Shown here piece by piece: positions 8,189 through 17,918 of a stretch of DNA of 64,000 bases (its first letter is position 1; every line of letters begins with the position of its first letter). The stretch is taken from contig NZ_WTYG01000001.1 in assembly GCF_009828015.1 (NCBI RefSeq), forward strand, positions 62,001 to 126,000, read 5' to 3'. The translations under genes and the position numbers were made by a program. The notes beneath the pieces were generated by a model. It did no database searches. It had not been told where the DNA came from and worked only from the letters and a program-made list of their open reading frames with translations. The stretch comes from Qipengyuania citrea (lineage in GTDB: Bacteria; Pseudomonadota; Alphaproteobacteria; Sphingomonadales; Sphingomonadaceae).

Positions 8189-9160
8189 ATGAACATTACC
8201 CAGCTCGCGCTGCTGACCATCGGGGTTTTTGCCCTACTGGCGATCGGGTACATGCTGCTGTCCGGACCGAATGCGAGCAAGGCCAGCCAGCGGCGGCTCG
8301 AACAGCTTCGCTATCGCCATTCGCAGAGCACCGATGCCAAGGTCGAATCGCAATTCAAGAAGGCCATCGCGGCCCGGCGCCCCAAGATGCACCGGGTTGC
8401 CGGATCGACGTCACGCGTCGAGGCCCTCGCCAACCGGCTTGACCGCACGGGCAAGGGTTGGACGCTGAGCCAGTATGCCTACGCCTCGATCGGCCTCGGG
8501 ATCGGCGCTGCCATCCTGCTGTATCTGCGCAGCGGCTCTGTCGGTCTGGCGCTGGCCATCGGTGTCTTTGTCGGCGCGGGCCTGCCGCATTTCATTGTCT
8601 CGCGTGCGATCAAGAAACGCACGGCCCAGTTCAATGCCAAATTTCCCGATGCCATCGAACTGCTGGTGCGCGGCCTGCGTTCCGGCCTTCCCGTCACCGA
8701 AACGCTTGCCGTGGTGGCGCAGGAGGTACCCGGCCCGGTCGGCGAGGAATTCAAGGGCGTGGTCGAGCGCATCAAGATCGGGCGGACGATGGAGGAAGCA
8801 CTCCAGCAAACCGCCGATCGGCTCGACATTCCCGAGTTCAACTTTTTCTGCATCACGCTGGCAATCCAGCGTGAGACGGGGGGCAATCTTGCCGAAACGC
8901 TGTCGAACCTGTCCGACGTGCTGCGCAAGCGCGCGCAGATGAAGCTCAAGATCAAGGCGATGAGCTCGGAATCCAAAGCTTCCGCCTATATCGTCGGAGC
9001 GCTTCCCTTCATCGTTTTCGGCATGATCCTGTGGATCAATCCGTCCTACATCGGCGGGTTCTTCGAAGACGACCGGTTGATTGTCACCGGGCTCGGCGGC
9101 TTGGTGTGGATGAGCATCGGCGCCTTCATCATGGCCAAAATGGTCAACTTCGAAATCTGA
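8189..9160 (+). CDS. tadB: Tad pilus inner membrane protein TadB (T2SSF)
   Basis: Inner-membrane platform protein of the Flp pilus, related to GspF. The 323-residue protein has an N-terminal membrane segment, a cytoplasmic stretch, a second membrane hairpin around residues 90 to 135, then the T2SSF domain with the typical FPDAIELLVRGLRSGLPVTETLAVV and IQRETGGNLAETLSNLSDVLRKR, and two C-terminal membrane helices. The ribosome binding site ACGGAG is 8 bases before the ATG. It is followed 19 bases later by tadC. Confidence 0.94.
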   Translation: MNITQLALLTIGVFALLAIGYMLLSGPNASKASQRRLEQLRYRHSQSTDAKVESQFKKAIAARRPKMHRVAGSTSRVEALANRLDRTGKGWTLSQYAYASIGLGIGAAILLYLRSGSVGLALAIGVFVGAGLPHFIVSRAIKKRTAQFNAKFPDAIELLVRGLRSGLPVTETLAVVAQEVPGPVGEEFKGVVERIKIGRTMEEALQQTADRLDIPEFNFFCITLAIQRETGGNLAETLSNLSDVLRKRAQMKLKIKAMSSESKASAYIVGALPFIVFGMILWINPSYIGGFFEDDRLIVTGLGGLVWMSIGAFIMAKMVNFEI

Positions 9161-9179
9161 TCGGGGAAGGATAAGCGCA

Positions 9180-10178
9180 ATGGATCCCGCAACCGGCCCC
9201 ACACTGCTTGGTTTCGACGTTTACATCGTCGGCTCGATCATGGCAGGCATCGCCGCCTTGGCCGTCGTTTTCGCCATTTATACGGCGCTGACGATCAAGG
9301 ATCCGATGAGCAAGCGCGTCAAGGCGCTCGAAGGCCGCCGCGAAGAGCTCAAGATGGGGCTCGTCACGGCAGGCACGAAGAAGCGCCAGAGCCTCGTCCG
9401 CAAGACCGACACCACAGACCGGATCAAGGACACGCTCGGCAGCATGAAAGTGCTGCAGCAAAGCCAGGTCGAAGTCGTTCAGCAAAAGCTGGCGCAGGCC
9501 GGTTTCCGCAACAAGGAACTGGCCATCGTCATCATCGGCCTGCGCGCCGTGCTGCCGATCCTCCTGGGCGGTTTCGCCTTCGTCATGCTGTATCTGGTCG
9601 AAGTCTACCCCGACTGGCAGATGAAGCGCGTCGGAGCGCTCGCCCTCGCCCTGTTCATCGGCTACAAGGGCCCCGAACTCTATATCAGCAACATCGCCAA
9701 GAAGCGTTCGGATGCGATCCGGAAGGGGCTGCCCGACGCGCTCGACCTGCTGGTCATCTGCGCCGAAGCCGGCCTGACCGTCGACGCCGCCTTCAATCGC
9801 GTGGCCAAGGAACTCGGCCGCGCCTATCCCGAACTGGGTGACGAATTCGCGCTGACCGCGATCGAATTGTCGTTTCTCAACGAACGCAAGAAGGCATTCA
9901 ACAACCTCGCCTACCGTGTCGATCTCGACGCGGTGAAAGGCGTGGTCACGACCATGATCCAGACCGAGCGCTACGGTACGCCGCTGGCATCGGCGCTGCG
10001 TGTCCTGTCGGCAGAATTCCGCAACGAACGCATGATGCGCGCCGAAGAGAAGGCAGCACGGCTTCCGGCCATCATGACCGTGCCGCTCATCCTGTTCATC
10101 CTGCCGGTGCTGTTCATCGTCATTCTCGGCCCGGCGGCCTGTTCGATCGCCGACGCTTTCAGCGGCGGGATCGGCTAG
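9180..10178 (+). CDS. tadC: Tad pilus inner membrane protein TadC (T2SSF)
   Basis: Second platform protein of the pilus machine, paralogous to TadB. The 332 residues show an N-terminal membrane helix (residues 14 to 38), a central pair of helices, the T2SSF domain (GLPDALDLLVICAEAGLTVDAAFNRVA and the ERYGTPLASALRVLSAEFRNERMMRAEEKAARLP stretch in two blocks) and a C-terminal helix. The strong GGGGAAGG ribosome binding site precedes ATG 9180. Last gene of the cluster in the window; it is followed by a perfect hairpin shared with the convergent marR gene. No tetratricopeptide or pseudopilin genes follow. Confidence 0.94.
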   Translation: MDPATGPTLLGFDVYIVGSIMAGIAALAVVFAIYTALTIKDPMSKRVKALEGRREELKMGLVTAGTKKRQSLVRKTDTTDRIKDTLGSMKVLQQSQVEVVQQKLAQAGFRNKELAIVIIGLRAVLPILLGGFAFVMLYLVEVYPDWQMKRVGALALALFIGYKGPELYISNIAKKRSDAIRKGLPDALDLLVICAEAGLTVDAAFNRVAKELGRAYPELGDEFALTAIELSFLNERKKAFNNLAYRVDLDAVKGVVTTMIQTERYGTPLASALRVLSAEFRNERMMRAEEKAARLPAIMTVPLILFILPVLFIVILGPAACSIADAFSGGIG

Positions 10179-10208
10179 ACCGCACGCTCCCGCGGCAGAT
10201 GCGACCCG

Positions 10209-10241
10209 AAAGCCTGGCCGACGCCTAGTCGGCCAGGCTTT
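10209..10241. terminator. Bidirectional hairpin between tadC and marR
   Basis: A perfect 14-bp stem (AAAGCCTGGCCGAC and its exact complement) with a 5-base loop lies between the convergent tadC and marR genes. The loop holds the TAG stop codon of marR, so the left arm is downstream of both stops and the right arm encodes the last residues of MarR. The stem ends in AAA/TTT on either side, giving only a short T run in both directions. Probably a bidirectional intrinsic terminator. Confidence 0.75.
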
Positions 10242-10695
10242 CCGCGTCGAAGTCTCCGGCCTGGTCGCGCACGCGGACGAGCATGTCCAGCAGGCTGGCG
10301 CGTTCCTCTTCGCTCAGGACCGAGAACAACTGGCCTTCGATCTTGAGCGCCAGCGGCATGATACCCGCGTGGACCGCGCGCCCTTCCGAGGTCAGTTCGA
10401 GCAGGTGCGACCGCCCGTCGCTGGCATTGGGCGATCGCTGCACCAGACCGCGGTCTTCCAGCCGCTTGCAGGCCCGGTTCACGGGTACCTTGTCCATCAG
10501 CGTCTGCTGCGAAAGCTGGCGCTGCGTCAGCGCACCGTGATCACCCAGCACGGCCATGATCCGCCATTCGGTGGTCTTCAGCGCGAAGCGCTTGCGATAT
10601 TGTTCCGCAATCCGCGTCGAAACCGCGTTCGATGCGATCGACAGCTGGTAGGGCAGGAACTCTGCAAGGCGTTGGGCGGGCTGGTGTTTCGGCAT
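10225..10695 (-). CDS. MarR family transcriptional regulator
   Basis: A 156-residue winged helix-turn-helix regulator. The central segment LKTTEWRIMAVLGDHGALTQRQLSQQ, the recognition region LMDKVPVNRACKRLEDRGLV and the wing RSPNASDGRSHLLELTSEG are typical MarR family, flanked by the dimerising N- and C-terminal helices. I start it at MPKHQPAQRL; the frame is open 33 codons further, without conserved sequence. It is the last gene of the minus-strand acyl-CoA oxidation run (75 bases after enoyl-CoA hydratase), so it may sense an acyl-CoA or other ligand and control that unit; this is inference from position. Confidence 0.9.
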   Translation of the reverse strand: MPKHQPAQRLAEFLPYQLSIASNAVSTRIAEQYRKRFALKTTEWRIMAVLGDHGALTQRQLSQQTLMDKVPVNRACKRLEDRGLVQRSPNASDGRSHLLELTSEGRAVHAGIMPLALKIEGQLFSVLSEEERASLLDMLVRVRDQAGDFDAESLAD

Positions 10696-10769
10696 GGTGC
10701 TACGTTTATAGGACGGCCCTCGCATGGCAAGGCCGTTGCCGATGTAACCTTCACTTCCGGCGCGGCGGC

Positions 10770-11639
10770 TCAGCGATATTCGGGCTGGTCCCACCAGGGG
10801 TAGAAATCGGGCATGTCGCTGCCGACCGTGTCGGGATAGGCCGGCGCGCGCTTCTCGAGGAAGCTGGCGATGCCTTCCTTGGCATCCTCGCTACGGCTGA
10901 GCCGGTATATCGCGCGGCTGTCGATCCGGTGCGCATCCATCGGATGTCCGCCCGCGCCCAGCCGCCACAGCATCGCGCGGGTCATCGCCACCGACACGGC
11001 CGAGGTGTTGTCGGCAATCTCGCGCGCGATCCCCATCGCGGCATCGAGCAATTCGCCCTGCGGATGGAGCGACCGGACGAGGCCGCGATCGAGCGCCTCC
11101 TGCGCATCGAATATGCGCCCGGTCATGCACCATTCGAGCGCGGTCTGCATGCCCACCAGCCGCGGCAGGAACCAGCTCGAGGCGGCTTCGGGCGTGATTC
11201 CCCGCCGCGCGAAGACGAAGCCGAAGCGCGCCGTGTCGCTCGCCAGCCGGATGTCGAACGGCAATTGCATCGTCGCGCCGACGCCCACCGCCACCCCGTT
11301 GCACGCGCCAATCAAGGGTTTTTTGGAATCGAACAGGCGCAGGGTCAGCCGTCCGCCCCCGTCGCGCACGCGCTCGTCGGACAGGTCGTCGACCGGATTG
11401 GGATCGGAGAAGACATGCCCCCCGTCATCGGGCGTGAGATCCGCTCCGGCGCAGAACGCCCTGTCGCCATGTCCGGTCACCACGACCGCGCGCACGCTGT
11501 CATCGGCGTCGGTCGTGTCGATCGCATCGATGAATTCGGCCATCATCGTGCGGGTAAAGGCGTTCATCTTGTCGGGCCGGTGCAGCGTCACGGTCGCGAT
11601 GCCGTCGGCGATGTCGAGCTTGATCTGGCTGTAGGACAT
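10770..11639 (-). CDS. Enoyl-CoA hydratase/isomerase family (crotonase)
   Basis: A 289-residue crotonase-fold enzyme, probably hydrating trans-2-enoyl-CoA in beta-oxidation. Oxyanion-hole elements are AFCAGADL (residues 61 to 68) and NGVAVGVGATM (114 to 124); Glu151 in RRGITPEAASS corresponds to one of the catalytic glutamates, while the second position is not a clear Glu, so a related activity on another acyl-CoA is possible. The start MSYSQIKLD is preceded by GGAGAGG. It lies downstream of the short-chain dehydrogenase by 176 bases and upstream of marR. Confidence 0.9.
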   Translation of the reverse strand: MSYSQIKLDIADGIATVTLHRPDKMNAFTRTMMAEFIDAIDTTDADDSVRAVVVTGHGDRAFCAGADLTPDDGGHVFSDPNPVDDLSDERVRDGGGRLTLRLFDSKKPLIGACNGVAVGVGATMQLPFDIRLASDTARFGFVFARRGITPEAASSWFLPRLVGMQTALEWCMTGRIFDAQEALDRGLVRSLHPQGELLDAAMGIAREIADNTSAVSVAMTRAMLWRLGAGGHPMDAHRIDSRAIYRLSRSEDAKEGIASFLEKRAPAYPDTVGSDMPDFYPWWDQPEYR

Positions 11640-11815
11640 GGGTTGGTTTTCCTCTCCGGTCATCCCGTCAGGATGGAACGCATGGAACGCGGTCCCGAGG
11701 GTCAAATGCAAAGCGCCCCCGCCCGCGCCGTTTTCGGCATGCGGACGGGGGCGCTGGAATAAATCATGCAGGCAAGGCTAGGTCTCCCGCCTGCAATGGG
11801 AAAGCCGTCTGGCGA

Positions 11816-12601
<786 letters not shown>

Positions 12602-12628
12602 GGATTGTCCTCTCAGATTTCAAGTGAA

Positions 12629-13801
12629 TTAGAGCGCCTCGACGATGGTGACGTTGGCGACGCCGCCGCCTTCGCACATCGTCTGCAGGCCGTATTTCTT
12701 GCCGCGCGCCTTGAGCGCGTGGACCAGCGTGGCCATCAGCTTGGTGCCCGACGCACCGAGCGGGTGGCCCAGCGCGATCGCGCCGCCGTTGACATTGAGC
12801 TTGGCGGGATCGGCATCGAGGTGCTTGAGCCATGCCAGCGGGACCGGGGCAAAGGCTTCGTTCACCTCGTACAGGTCGATGTCGTTGATCGACATGCCCG
12901 CGCGCTGGAGCGCACGCTCGGTGGCGAACAGCGGTTCTTCGAGCATGATTACCGGATCCCCGGCCGTGACGGTCAGATTGTGAATCCGCGCCAGCGGGGT
13001 GAGGCCGTAGTCCTTCAGCGCCTGCTCGCTGACCACCAGCACCGCGCTCGACCCGTCGCAGATCTGGCTGCTGCTGGCCGCGGTGATCTTGCCTTCGGGG
13101 CTGAGCAGCTTGACGCCGGCGATACCTTCCAGCGTCGCGTCGAAGCGAATGCCTTCATCGACCGTGTGGCATTCCTCGCCTTCGGCGGTTTCGATCTCCA
13201 CGCCGACGATTTCGGCCTCGAAGGCGCCCGACTTGGTCGCCTCGATCGCCTTCTGGTGGCTCGACAGCGCAAAGCGGTCGAGGTCGTCCTTCGAGAAGCC
13301 GTGCTTCTGCGCGATCATTTCCGCGCCCATGAACTGGCTCCACTGGATGCCGGGATATTTCTCCTCCAGCCCGGGCGATTTATAATTGCCCAGACCTTCC
13401 TTCATGTGGAACATCGCGGTCGAGCCCATGGGCACGCGGCTCATGCTCTCGACACCCGCGGCGATGACGACGTCCTGCGTGCCGCTCATCACCGCCTGCG
13501 CGGCGAACTGGATTGCCTGCTGGCTGGAGCCGCACTGGCGGTCGATCGTGACCGCGGGGACGCCCTCGCCCAGATGCTTGCTCGCCAGCACGGCATTGCG
13601 GCCGACCTGCATGGCCTGCTCGCCGCCCTGGCTGACGCAGCCCATCACCACGTCATCGACAGCCTTGGCCTCGAGACCGCTGCGCTCCATGACCGCATCG
13701 AGCGATGTGGCGGCGAGATCGACCGGGTGCACCCCGGCAAGACGGCCCCCGCGGCGCCCCCCGGCGGTACGGACGGCTTCGACGATATAGGCTTCGGGCA
13801 T
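12629..13801 (-). CDS. Acetyl-CoA C-acyltransferase (thiolase)
   Basis: A 390-residue thiolase, cleaving 3-ketoacyl-CoA to acetyl-CoA and a shortened acyl-CoA. All catalytic residues are visible: nucleophile Cys90 in DRQCGSSQQA, His346 in ALGHPLGASG and Cys376 in TMCEGGGVAN. Three ATG codons occur in a row (13813, 13807, 13801); I take the last, MPEAYIVEAVRT, because GAGG lies 6 bases before it. First gene of a minus-strand unit with the dehydrogenase, hydratase and marR. An acyl-CoA dehydrogenase is missing from the unit. The upstream region is shared with the divergent TonB receptor and contains a strong palindrome. Confidence 0.93.
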   Translation of the reverse strand: MPEAYIVEAVRTAGGRRGGRLAGVHPVDLAATSLDAVMERSGLEAKAVDDVVMGCVSQGGEQAMQVGRNAVLASKHLGEGVPAVTIDRQCGSSQQAIQFAAQAVMSGTQDVVIAAGVESMSRVPMGSTAMFHMKEGLGNYKSPGLEEKYPGIQWSQFMGAEMIAQKHGFSKDDLDRFALSSHQKAIEATKSGAFEAEIVGVEIETAEGEECHTVDEGIRFDATLEGIAGVKLLSPEGKITAASSSQICDGSSAVLVVSEQALKDYGLTPLARIHNLTVTAGDPVIMLEEPLFATERALQRAGMSINDIDLYEVNEAFAPVPLAWLKHLDADPAKLNVNGGAIALGHPLGASGTKLMATLVHALKARGKKYGLQTMCEGGGVANVTIVEAL

Positions 13802-13933
13802 CGACATCCTCATTATAGGTTTTCAAATGGGACCAATTGGGTAAGCCGGGGTTACGTAAACGTCAAGCAGCGCGGGACCGAATGTTTCCGCGATTGCTCC
13901 GCCTGCCCGGACGCATGAAAACCGGGCGGGCCG

Positions 13934-13961
13934 GCGGGTGTGACATCGGCGTCACACCCGC
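13934..13961. promoter_or_regulatory. Perfect 11-bp inverted repeat, candidate operator
   Basis: GCGGGTGTGAC and its exact reverse complement are separated by ATCGGC, centred about 146 bases before the thiolase start and 203 bases before the TonB receptor start. There is no T run, so an intrinsic terminator is unlikely. The inner part has TGTGA and TCACA half-sites, but spaced by 8 rather than the 6 bases of a CRP site. Binding by the MarR protein encoded at the end of the thiolase unit is a possible explanation, not shown. Confidence 0.5.
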
Positions 13962-14010
13962 TACGCCAAACCGGCCAAAATGTAACAAAAGCTTTGCATT
14001 CACCGCGTCC

Positions 14011-14031
14011 CTAAAGGCACATGCGACGTTC
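14011..14031 (+). promoter_or_regulatory. Upstream element shared by both TonB receptor genes (copy 1)
   Basis: CTAAAGGCACATGCGACGTT here and CTAAAGCATTGCCACGTT at 20420 share the pattern CTAAAG-CA-GC-ACGTTC with a one- to two-base gap. Copy 1 lies about 120 bases before the start codon. The position would suit a -10 region plus transcript start, but no convincing -35 element was seen at 16 to 18 bases, so its nature is open. Confidence 0.3.
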
Positions 14032-14149
14032 CACTGGAGGGATCCTGCATCTGCATGGGCGTTAAGTTCGTGCATTTTCTCTATTCCTCCCAGGGGTTCC
14101 TTGGAGATCCGACCTCAGGGGTCGGTCGATCAATAGAGGGATTATCAGA

Positions 14150-17137
14150 GTGAAACTCCAAACCTACCTCAAAGCCAGCGCGGCACCCGCCGCTCTCGGT
14201 CTTGCGCTTCTCGCGCAGCCGGCGATGGCACAGGTTGCAACGGAAGCGGAAGAAACTGCCGCTCCCGTCGTGCCTTCGGAAGCAATCGTCGTTACCGGTT
14301 CGCGTATCTCGAACCCCAACCTCGAACTGGCCAGCCCGGTCAGCGTCGTCAGCAGCGACGACCTCGAACTCGCCCAGACCAACGTTGCAGAAGAATTCCT
14401 GCGCGAACTGCCCTCGGCAGTTCCGAGCGTCGGTTCGGCCGTCAACAACGGCAACGGCGGCTCGAGCTTCGTCAACCTGCGCGGCATCGGCTCCACGCGT
14501 AACCTCGTCCTGCTTGACGGCCGCCGCTTCACGCCGGCTGACACCACCGGCCGCGTCGACCTCAACAACATTCCGCTGGCAGTGATCGAGCGCACGGAAA
14601 TCCTGACCGGCGGCGCAAGCACCACCTACGGTGCCGACGCAATCGGCGGTGTTGTCAACTTCGTCACCAAGACCGACTTCGAAGGCCTCGAGGCAACCGC
14701 TTCGCAGCAGATCACCGAAGAAGGCGACGGCAGCGTTTTCCGTGCCGACGTCACCATTGGTGCCAACTTCGACGACGGCCGCGGTAACGCAGTTCTGAGC
14801 ATCGGCTACCAGAACCAGGACGCCGTCTATCAGGGTGATCGTGGCTTCTCGCTGTTCAACATCGGTTCGTTCTCGGGCAACCCGAGCGGTTCCTCGAACG
14901 CCATTCCCGCCGTTATCGTCGGCCCGACGCCGGAAGGCTTCGGTCAGCTGACCGACGATGGCCAGGGTTACGTTGACGGCGTGTTCGATCGTCCGTTCAA
15001 CTTCAACCCGTTCAACATCTTCCTGACGCCGTTCGAACGTTTCAACGTCTATGGTTCGGCGAACTACGAAGTGTCGGACGCTGTCGAAGTGTTCACGCAG
15101 GCGGCGTTCTCGAAGAATACCGTTTCGACGATCATCGCTCCGGGCGGTTCGTTCTTCAACACCTACCAGGTCAACCTGAACAACCCGTTCATGCCCGACC
15201 AGCTGGCACAGGCCTTCTGTGACGGCCTCGAGCTCACCGCAGCAGAATGCACTGCCGGCCGCAACACCCAGTTCGGTGCGACGCTGGCCGACGGCACTGC
15301 CAACCCCGACTATGTCGAAATCAGCACCTCGGTCCGTCGTCGTACGCCCGAAGCTGGTTCGCGTACTTCGGACTTCACCACCACGCTGTTCAACCTCGTG
15401 GGCGGTCTTCGCGGCGACATCACCGATTCGATCGGCTGGGAAGTCTCCGGCGGATACGGTGAAAGCGAGCGCATCCAGCGCCAGGGCGGCTTCGCTCGTT
15501 TTGATCGCCTTCAGCAGTCGCTGATCGCGATTCCCGACGGTGCCGGTGGCGTCCAGTGTTCCGATCCCTCGGGCGGTTGCGCTCCGATCAACCTGTTCGG
15601 TCCGCTCGGCGATCTCGGTTCGCAGGAAGCTATCGACTACGTCTTCAACCTGACGCAGCAGGTCATCACCCAGGCCAGCCTCACGCAGGCCCAGGCGATC
15701 ATCGACGGCGACCTCGGCTTCGGCATTTCGGCTAGCCCGATCTCGTTCGCGCTCGGCGCCGAATACCGCAAGTACACCGCAACCCGCCTGTCGGACGAAG
15801 CTTCGCAGACCCCGGGTGCAGTTGTCGGCGGCGGCGGTGCCGCTCCGGACATCAACGGTTCGTACAACGTCAAGGACTTCTTCGCCGAAGTCGCAATCCC
15901 CGTCATCGAAGATTCGTTCGTTCGCGATCTGACCCTCGAAGCCGGTGGCCGTTATTCGGACTACTCGACTGCAGGCGGTGAGTTCACCTGGAAGGTCGGC
16001 GGTACGCTGACCCCCATCGATGGCATCACCTATCGCGGTAACTACCAGCGTTCGTCGCGTGCACCGAACATCGGTGAACTCTTCACGCCGGTCGTCACCC
16101 AGCTGTCGAACCTTGCGGTCGATCCCTGTGCAGGGACCAACCCGGTTGGCAATGCTGCCCTGACGGCGGCCTGCGTTTCGCAGATCGTTGCAGGCGGCGC
16201 CACCCAGGCCTTCGCACAGAGCCGTATCGGCAACATCCTCCAGCCGGCTGCTGGCCAGATCAACATCACCACGGGCGGCAACCCCGATGTTGGCGTTGAA
16301 ACGGCCACCACCTGGACGGTGGGTGCAGTGTTCGAACCGATGTACAACCTCTCGTTCACGATCGACTACTTCAACATCAAGGTTGAAGACGCGATCACGA
16401 CTCCGACGGTCAACGACCTTGTCGGCGGTTGTTACGACGCACCGAGCGCGGACAATCCGTTCTGCTCGCTGATCGTTCGTAGTGCTGCGACCGGTGGTCT
16501 CGACGGTTCGCCGAACGAAGTTCCCGGGCTGCTGCTCAGCCTGTCGAACCTCGGCACGATCAAGACGGATGGTATCGACGTCAGCCTGCGCTATCGCACG
16601 AGCCTGACCGACGATATCGGCTTCCGCTTCTCGACCGACGGCACCTGGACGAACCGCAACGAATTCCAGGCAACCCCGACTTCGGTCAACCGCGAGTGCG
16701 TAAGCTACTACTCGGTGAACTGTAGCTCGATCCAGCCTGAGTTCGTGTTCAACACCCGCGCGACCTTCTCGTTCTACGACGAGCTGGATGTCTCGCTGCT
16801 GTGGCGCTACCTCGACGGCGTCGAGTTCGAACCCCTGCAGCGTGCGGAAAGCGGCGACGCTTTCGTCGGCACCCTGCCGGAAGGCACTGGTCCGGTGGCT
16901 GGCCAGGAAGTGGACTTCAACACCATTCCGGCTGAAAGCTACTTCGACCTGAGCCTGCGTTGGTTGGCGACCGAAAACTTCGAGTTCGTCTTCACCGTGC
17001 AGAACCTGCTCGACAACAAGCCGACCATCGTCGGTTCGGACATCGGCTCGACCGCGTACAACTCGGGTAACATCTACCCGTCGACCTACGACGCCCTCGG
17101 CCGTCGTTATGCTGCAGCGGTAAAGCTTCGCTTCTAG
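14150..17137 (+). CDS. TonB-dependent receptor (995 aa)
   Basis: Outer-membrane active transporter driven by TonB; substrate unknown. The start is GTG 14150, giving MKLQTYLKASAAPAALGLAL and a signal peptide cleaved after AMA (residue 27). EAIVVTGSRI near residue 45 is the usual TonB-box region, followed by the plug domain (VNLRGIGSTRNLVLLDGRR, LNNIPLAVIERTEILTGGASTTYGADAIGGVVNFVT in blocks) and a long barrel ending YAAAVKLRF with terminal Phe. The size, about 1000 residues, and style are those of the sphingomonad receptors for large organic molecules such as glycans or peptides rather than small siderophore receptors. Downstream is a strong terminator, so it is transcribed alone. Confidence 0.95.
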   Translation: MKLQTYLKASAAPAALGLALLAQPAMAQVATEAEETAAPVVPSEAIVVTGSRISNPNLELASPVSVVSSDDLELAQTNVAEEFLRELPSAVPSVGSAVNNGNGGSSFVNLRGIGSTRNLVLLDGRRFTPADTTGRVDLNNIPLAVIERTEILTGGASTTYGADAIGGVVNFVTKTDFEGLEATASQQITEEGDGSVFRADVTIGANFDDGRGNAVLSIGYQNQDAVYQGDRGFSLFNIGSFSGNPSGSSNAIPAVIVGPTPEGFGQLTDDGQGYVDGVFDRPFNFNPFNIFLTPFERFNVYGSANYEVSDAVEVFTQAAFSKNTVSTIIAPGGSFFNTYQVNLNNPFMPDQLAQAFCDGLELTAAECTAGRNTQFGATLADGTANPDYVEISTSVRRRTPEAGSRTSDFTTTLFNLVGGLRGDITDSIGWEVSGGYGESERIQRQGGFARFDRLQQSLIAIPDGAGGVQCSDPSGGCAPINLFGPLGDLGSQEAIDYVFNLTQQVITQASLTQAQAIIDGDLGFGISASPISFALGAEYRKYTATRLSDEASQTPGAVVGGGGAAPDINGSYNVKDFFAEVAIPVIEDSFVRDLTLEAGGRYSDYSTAGGEFTWKVGGTLTPIDGITYRGNYQRSSRAPNIGELFTPVVTQLSNLAVDPCAGTNPVGNAALTAACVSQIVAGGATQAFAQSRIGNILQPAAGQINITTGGNPDVGVETATTWTVGAVFEPMYNLSFTIDYFNIKVEDAITTPTVNDLVGGCYDAPSADNPFCSLIVRSAATGGLDGSPNEVPGLLLSLSNLGTIKTDGIDVSLRYRTSLTDDIGFRFSTDGTWTNRNEFQATPTSVNRECVSYYSVNCSSIQPEFVFNTRATFSFYDELDVSLLWRYLDGVEFEPLQRAESGDAFVGTLPEGTGPVAGQEVDFNTIPAESYFDLSLRWLATENFEFVFTVQNLLDNKPTIVGSDIGSTAYNSGNIYPSTYDALGRRYAAAVKLRF

Positions 17138-17160
17138 TCGCAGATCAGCTGAACAAGAGA

Positions 17161-17189
17161 GGGGCGGTGTTTTCACCGCCCCTTTTTTT
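17161..17189 (+). terminator. Intrinsic terminator after TonB receptor
   Basis: A perfect 9-bp stem, GGGGCGGTG with loop TTTT, is followed directly by seven T, 23 bases after the receptor stop codon. Textbook Rho-independent terminator. Confidence 0.92.
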
Positions 17190-17369
17190 ATTTGAAATCG
17201 GTGCTATCATGAACGCGGATCGGAATAGAATGGGTAGGACAAATTCCTTTTTGACGACTTGAACAAAGGCATTTGGATTCCCGATTCAGCTGTGCACTTC
17301 TTTGTGAAGGCACTAGCAGATGGACCGAGAACTTACCGGGTTCACACGCGAACACGAAGGAATCAAAAA

Positions 17370-17708
17370 ATGCGCAGAAAGTTTCTTGGAGTCTTGTACT
17401 GTGCAGCGATCATTGTTTCGCCTGCTCCTCTCTCCGCCGGCGACGAGGGAGCCGAGCCCGCTCGCGATGAGCAAGGCAAGATCACTGACAGGCGTCATCC
17501 CGACTATGTGAAGTGTCGCACCGAATCGGTAGCCGGATCACGAGCCAAGAAGCGCCGTATCTGCCTCACGAATGAACAATGGGCCGAAGTGGCACGACAA
17601 GGCCGGAGCATGGCAACCGCGATTGTCGAAGGCGGTCGAGCAGGGATCGACTGGGAAGCGGTCCAGCAGAACAAGCGCGGCTCACCCTGCCAGCAATTCG
17701 TGTGCTGA
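17370..17708 (+). CDS. Small secreted C-X15-C protein, copy 1 (112 aa)
   Basis: A 112-residue protein with a signal peptide (MRRKFLGVLYCAAIIVSPAPLSA). The mature part contains EPARDEQGKITDRRHPDY, then Cys49 and Cys65 (C-X15-C) enclosing RTESVAGSRAKKRRI, then LTNEQWAEVARQGRSMATAI. Two more Cys occur near the C-terminus (107 and 112), which copy 2 lacks. An upstream frame extension to 17259 exists, but the ATG at 17370 has AAGGAA before it and opens the signal peptide. Similar short proteins with a Cys-RxE-GSR-x-Cys core occur in sphingomonads; I know no function. Periplasmic location and a disulfide are inferred. Confidence 0.75.
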   Translation: MRRKFLGVLYCAAIIVSPAPLSAGDEGAEPARDEQGKITDRRHPDYVKCRTESVAGSRAKKRRICLTNEQWAEVARQGRSMATAIVEGGRAGIDWEAVQQNKRGSPCQQFVC

Positions 17709-17918
17709 TCGGATTGGACAGGCCGGGTGTTGCCGAGCGACGCGCCTGACGGCGCGCTCTACGATCCGGCCCGGGAGAGTGGGGGCGGATAGGCACACCC
17801 GGGGCTGCGGTCGGCGACGGCGAGACGCCGCGTCGTATATCGTTCGCTCCCCCCATGGAAAATCGGTTCTTCGCTCGAACAAGATGTGCAATGCATCATC
17901 GTAGATGAGGAGGTGAAG

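Larger units (their letters stand above)
13802..14149. other. Divergent intergenic region, thiolase / TonB receptor
   Basis: About 350 bases with no credible gene. It must hold the promoters of the thiolase unit (minus) and the TonB receptor (plus). Contents seen: a perfect 11-bp inverted repeat at 13934 to 13961; an AT-richer segment TGTAACAAAAGCTTTGC at 13981 to 13997; a short element at 14011 to 14031 shared with the other TonB receptor; and a 6-bp stem hairpin (CCGACC, 14109 to 14125) in the presumed leader. No riboswitch pattern such as a B12 box was recognised. Confidence 0.7.

Noticed and set aside
13939-13956. CRP binding site in the 13934 palindrome
   Set aside because: TGTGA and TCACA are 8 bases apart, not 6.
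13960-14149. Possible cobalamin riboswitch in the receptor leader
   Set aside because: No B12-box pattern; only a 6-bp hairpin is present.
14081-17176. Very long open frame (over 1000 codons) antisense to the first TonB receptor
   Set aside because: Arises from high third-position GC in the receptor gene; Arg/Asp/Val/Glu-rich with no domain or signal, while the plus strand encodes a full receptor.
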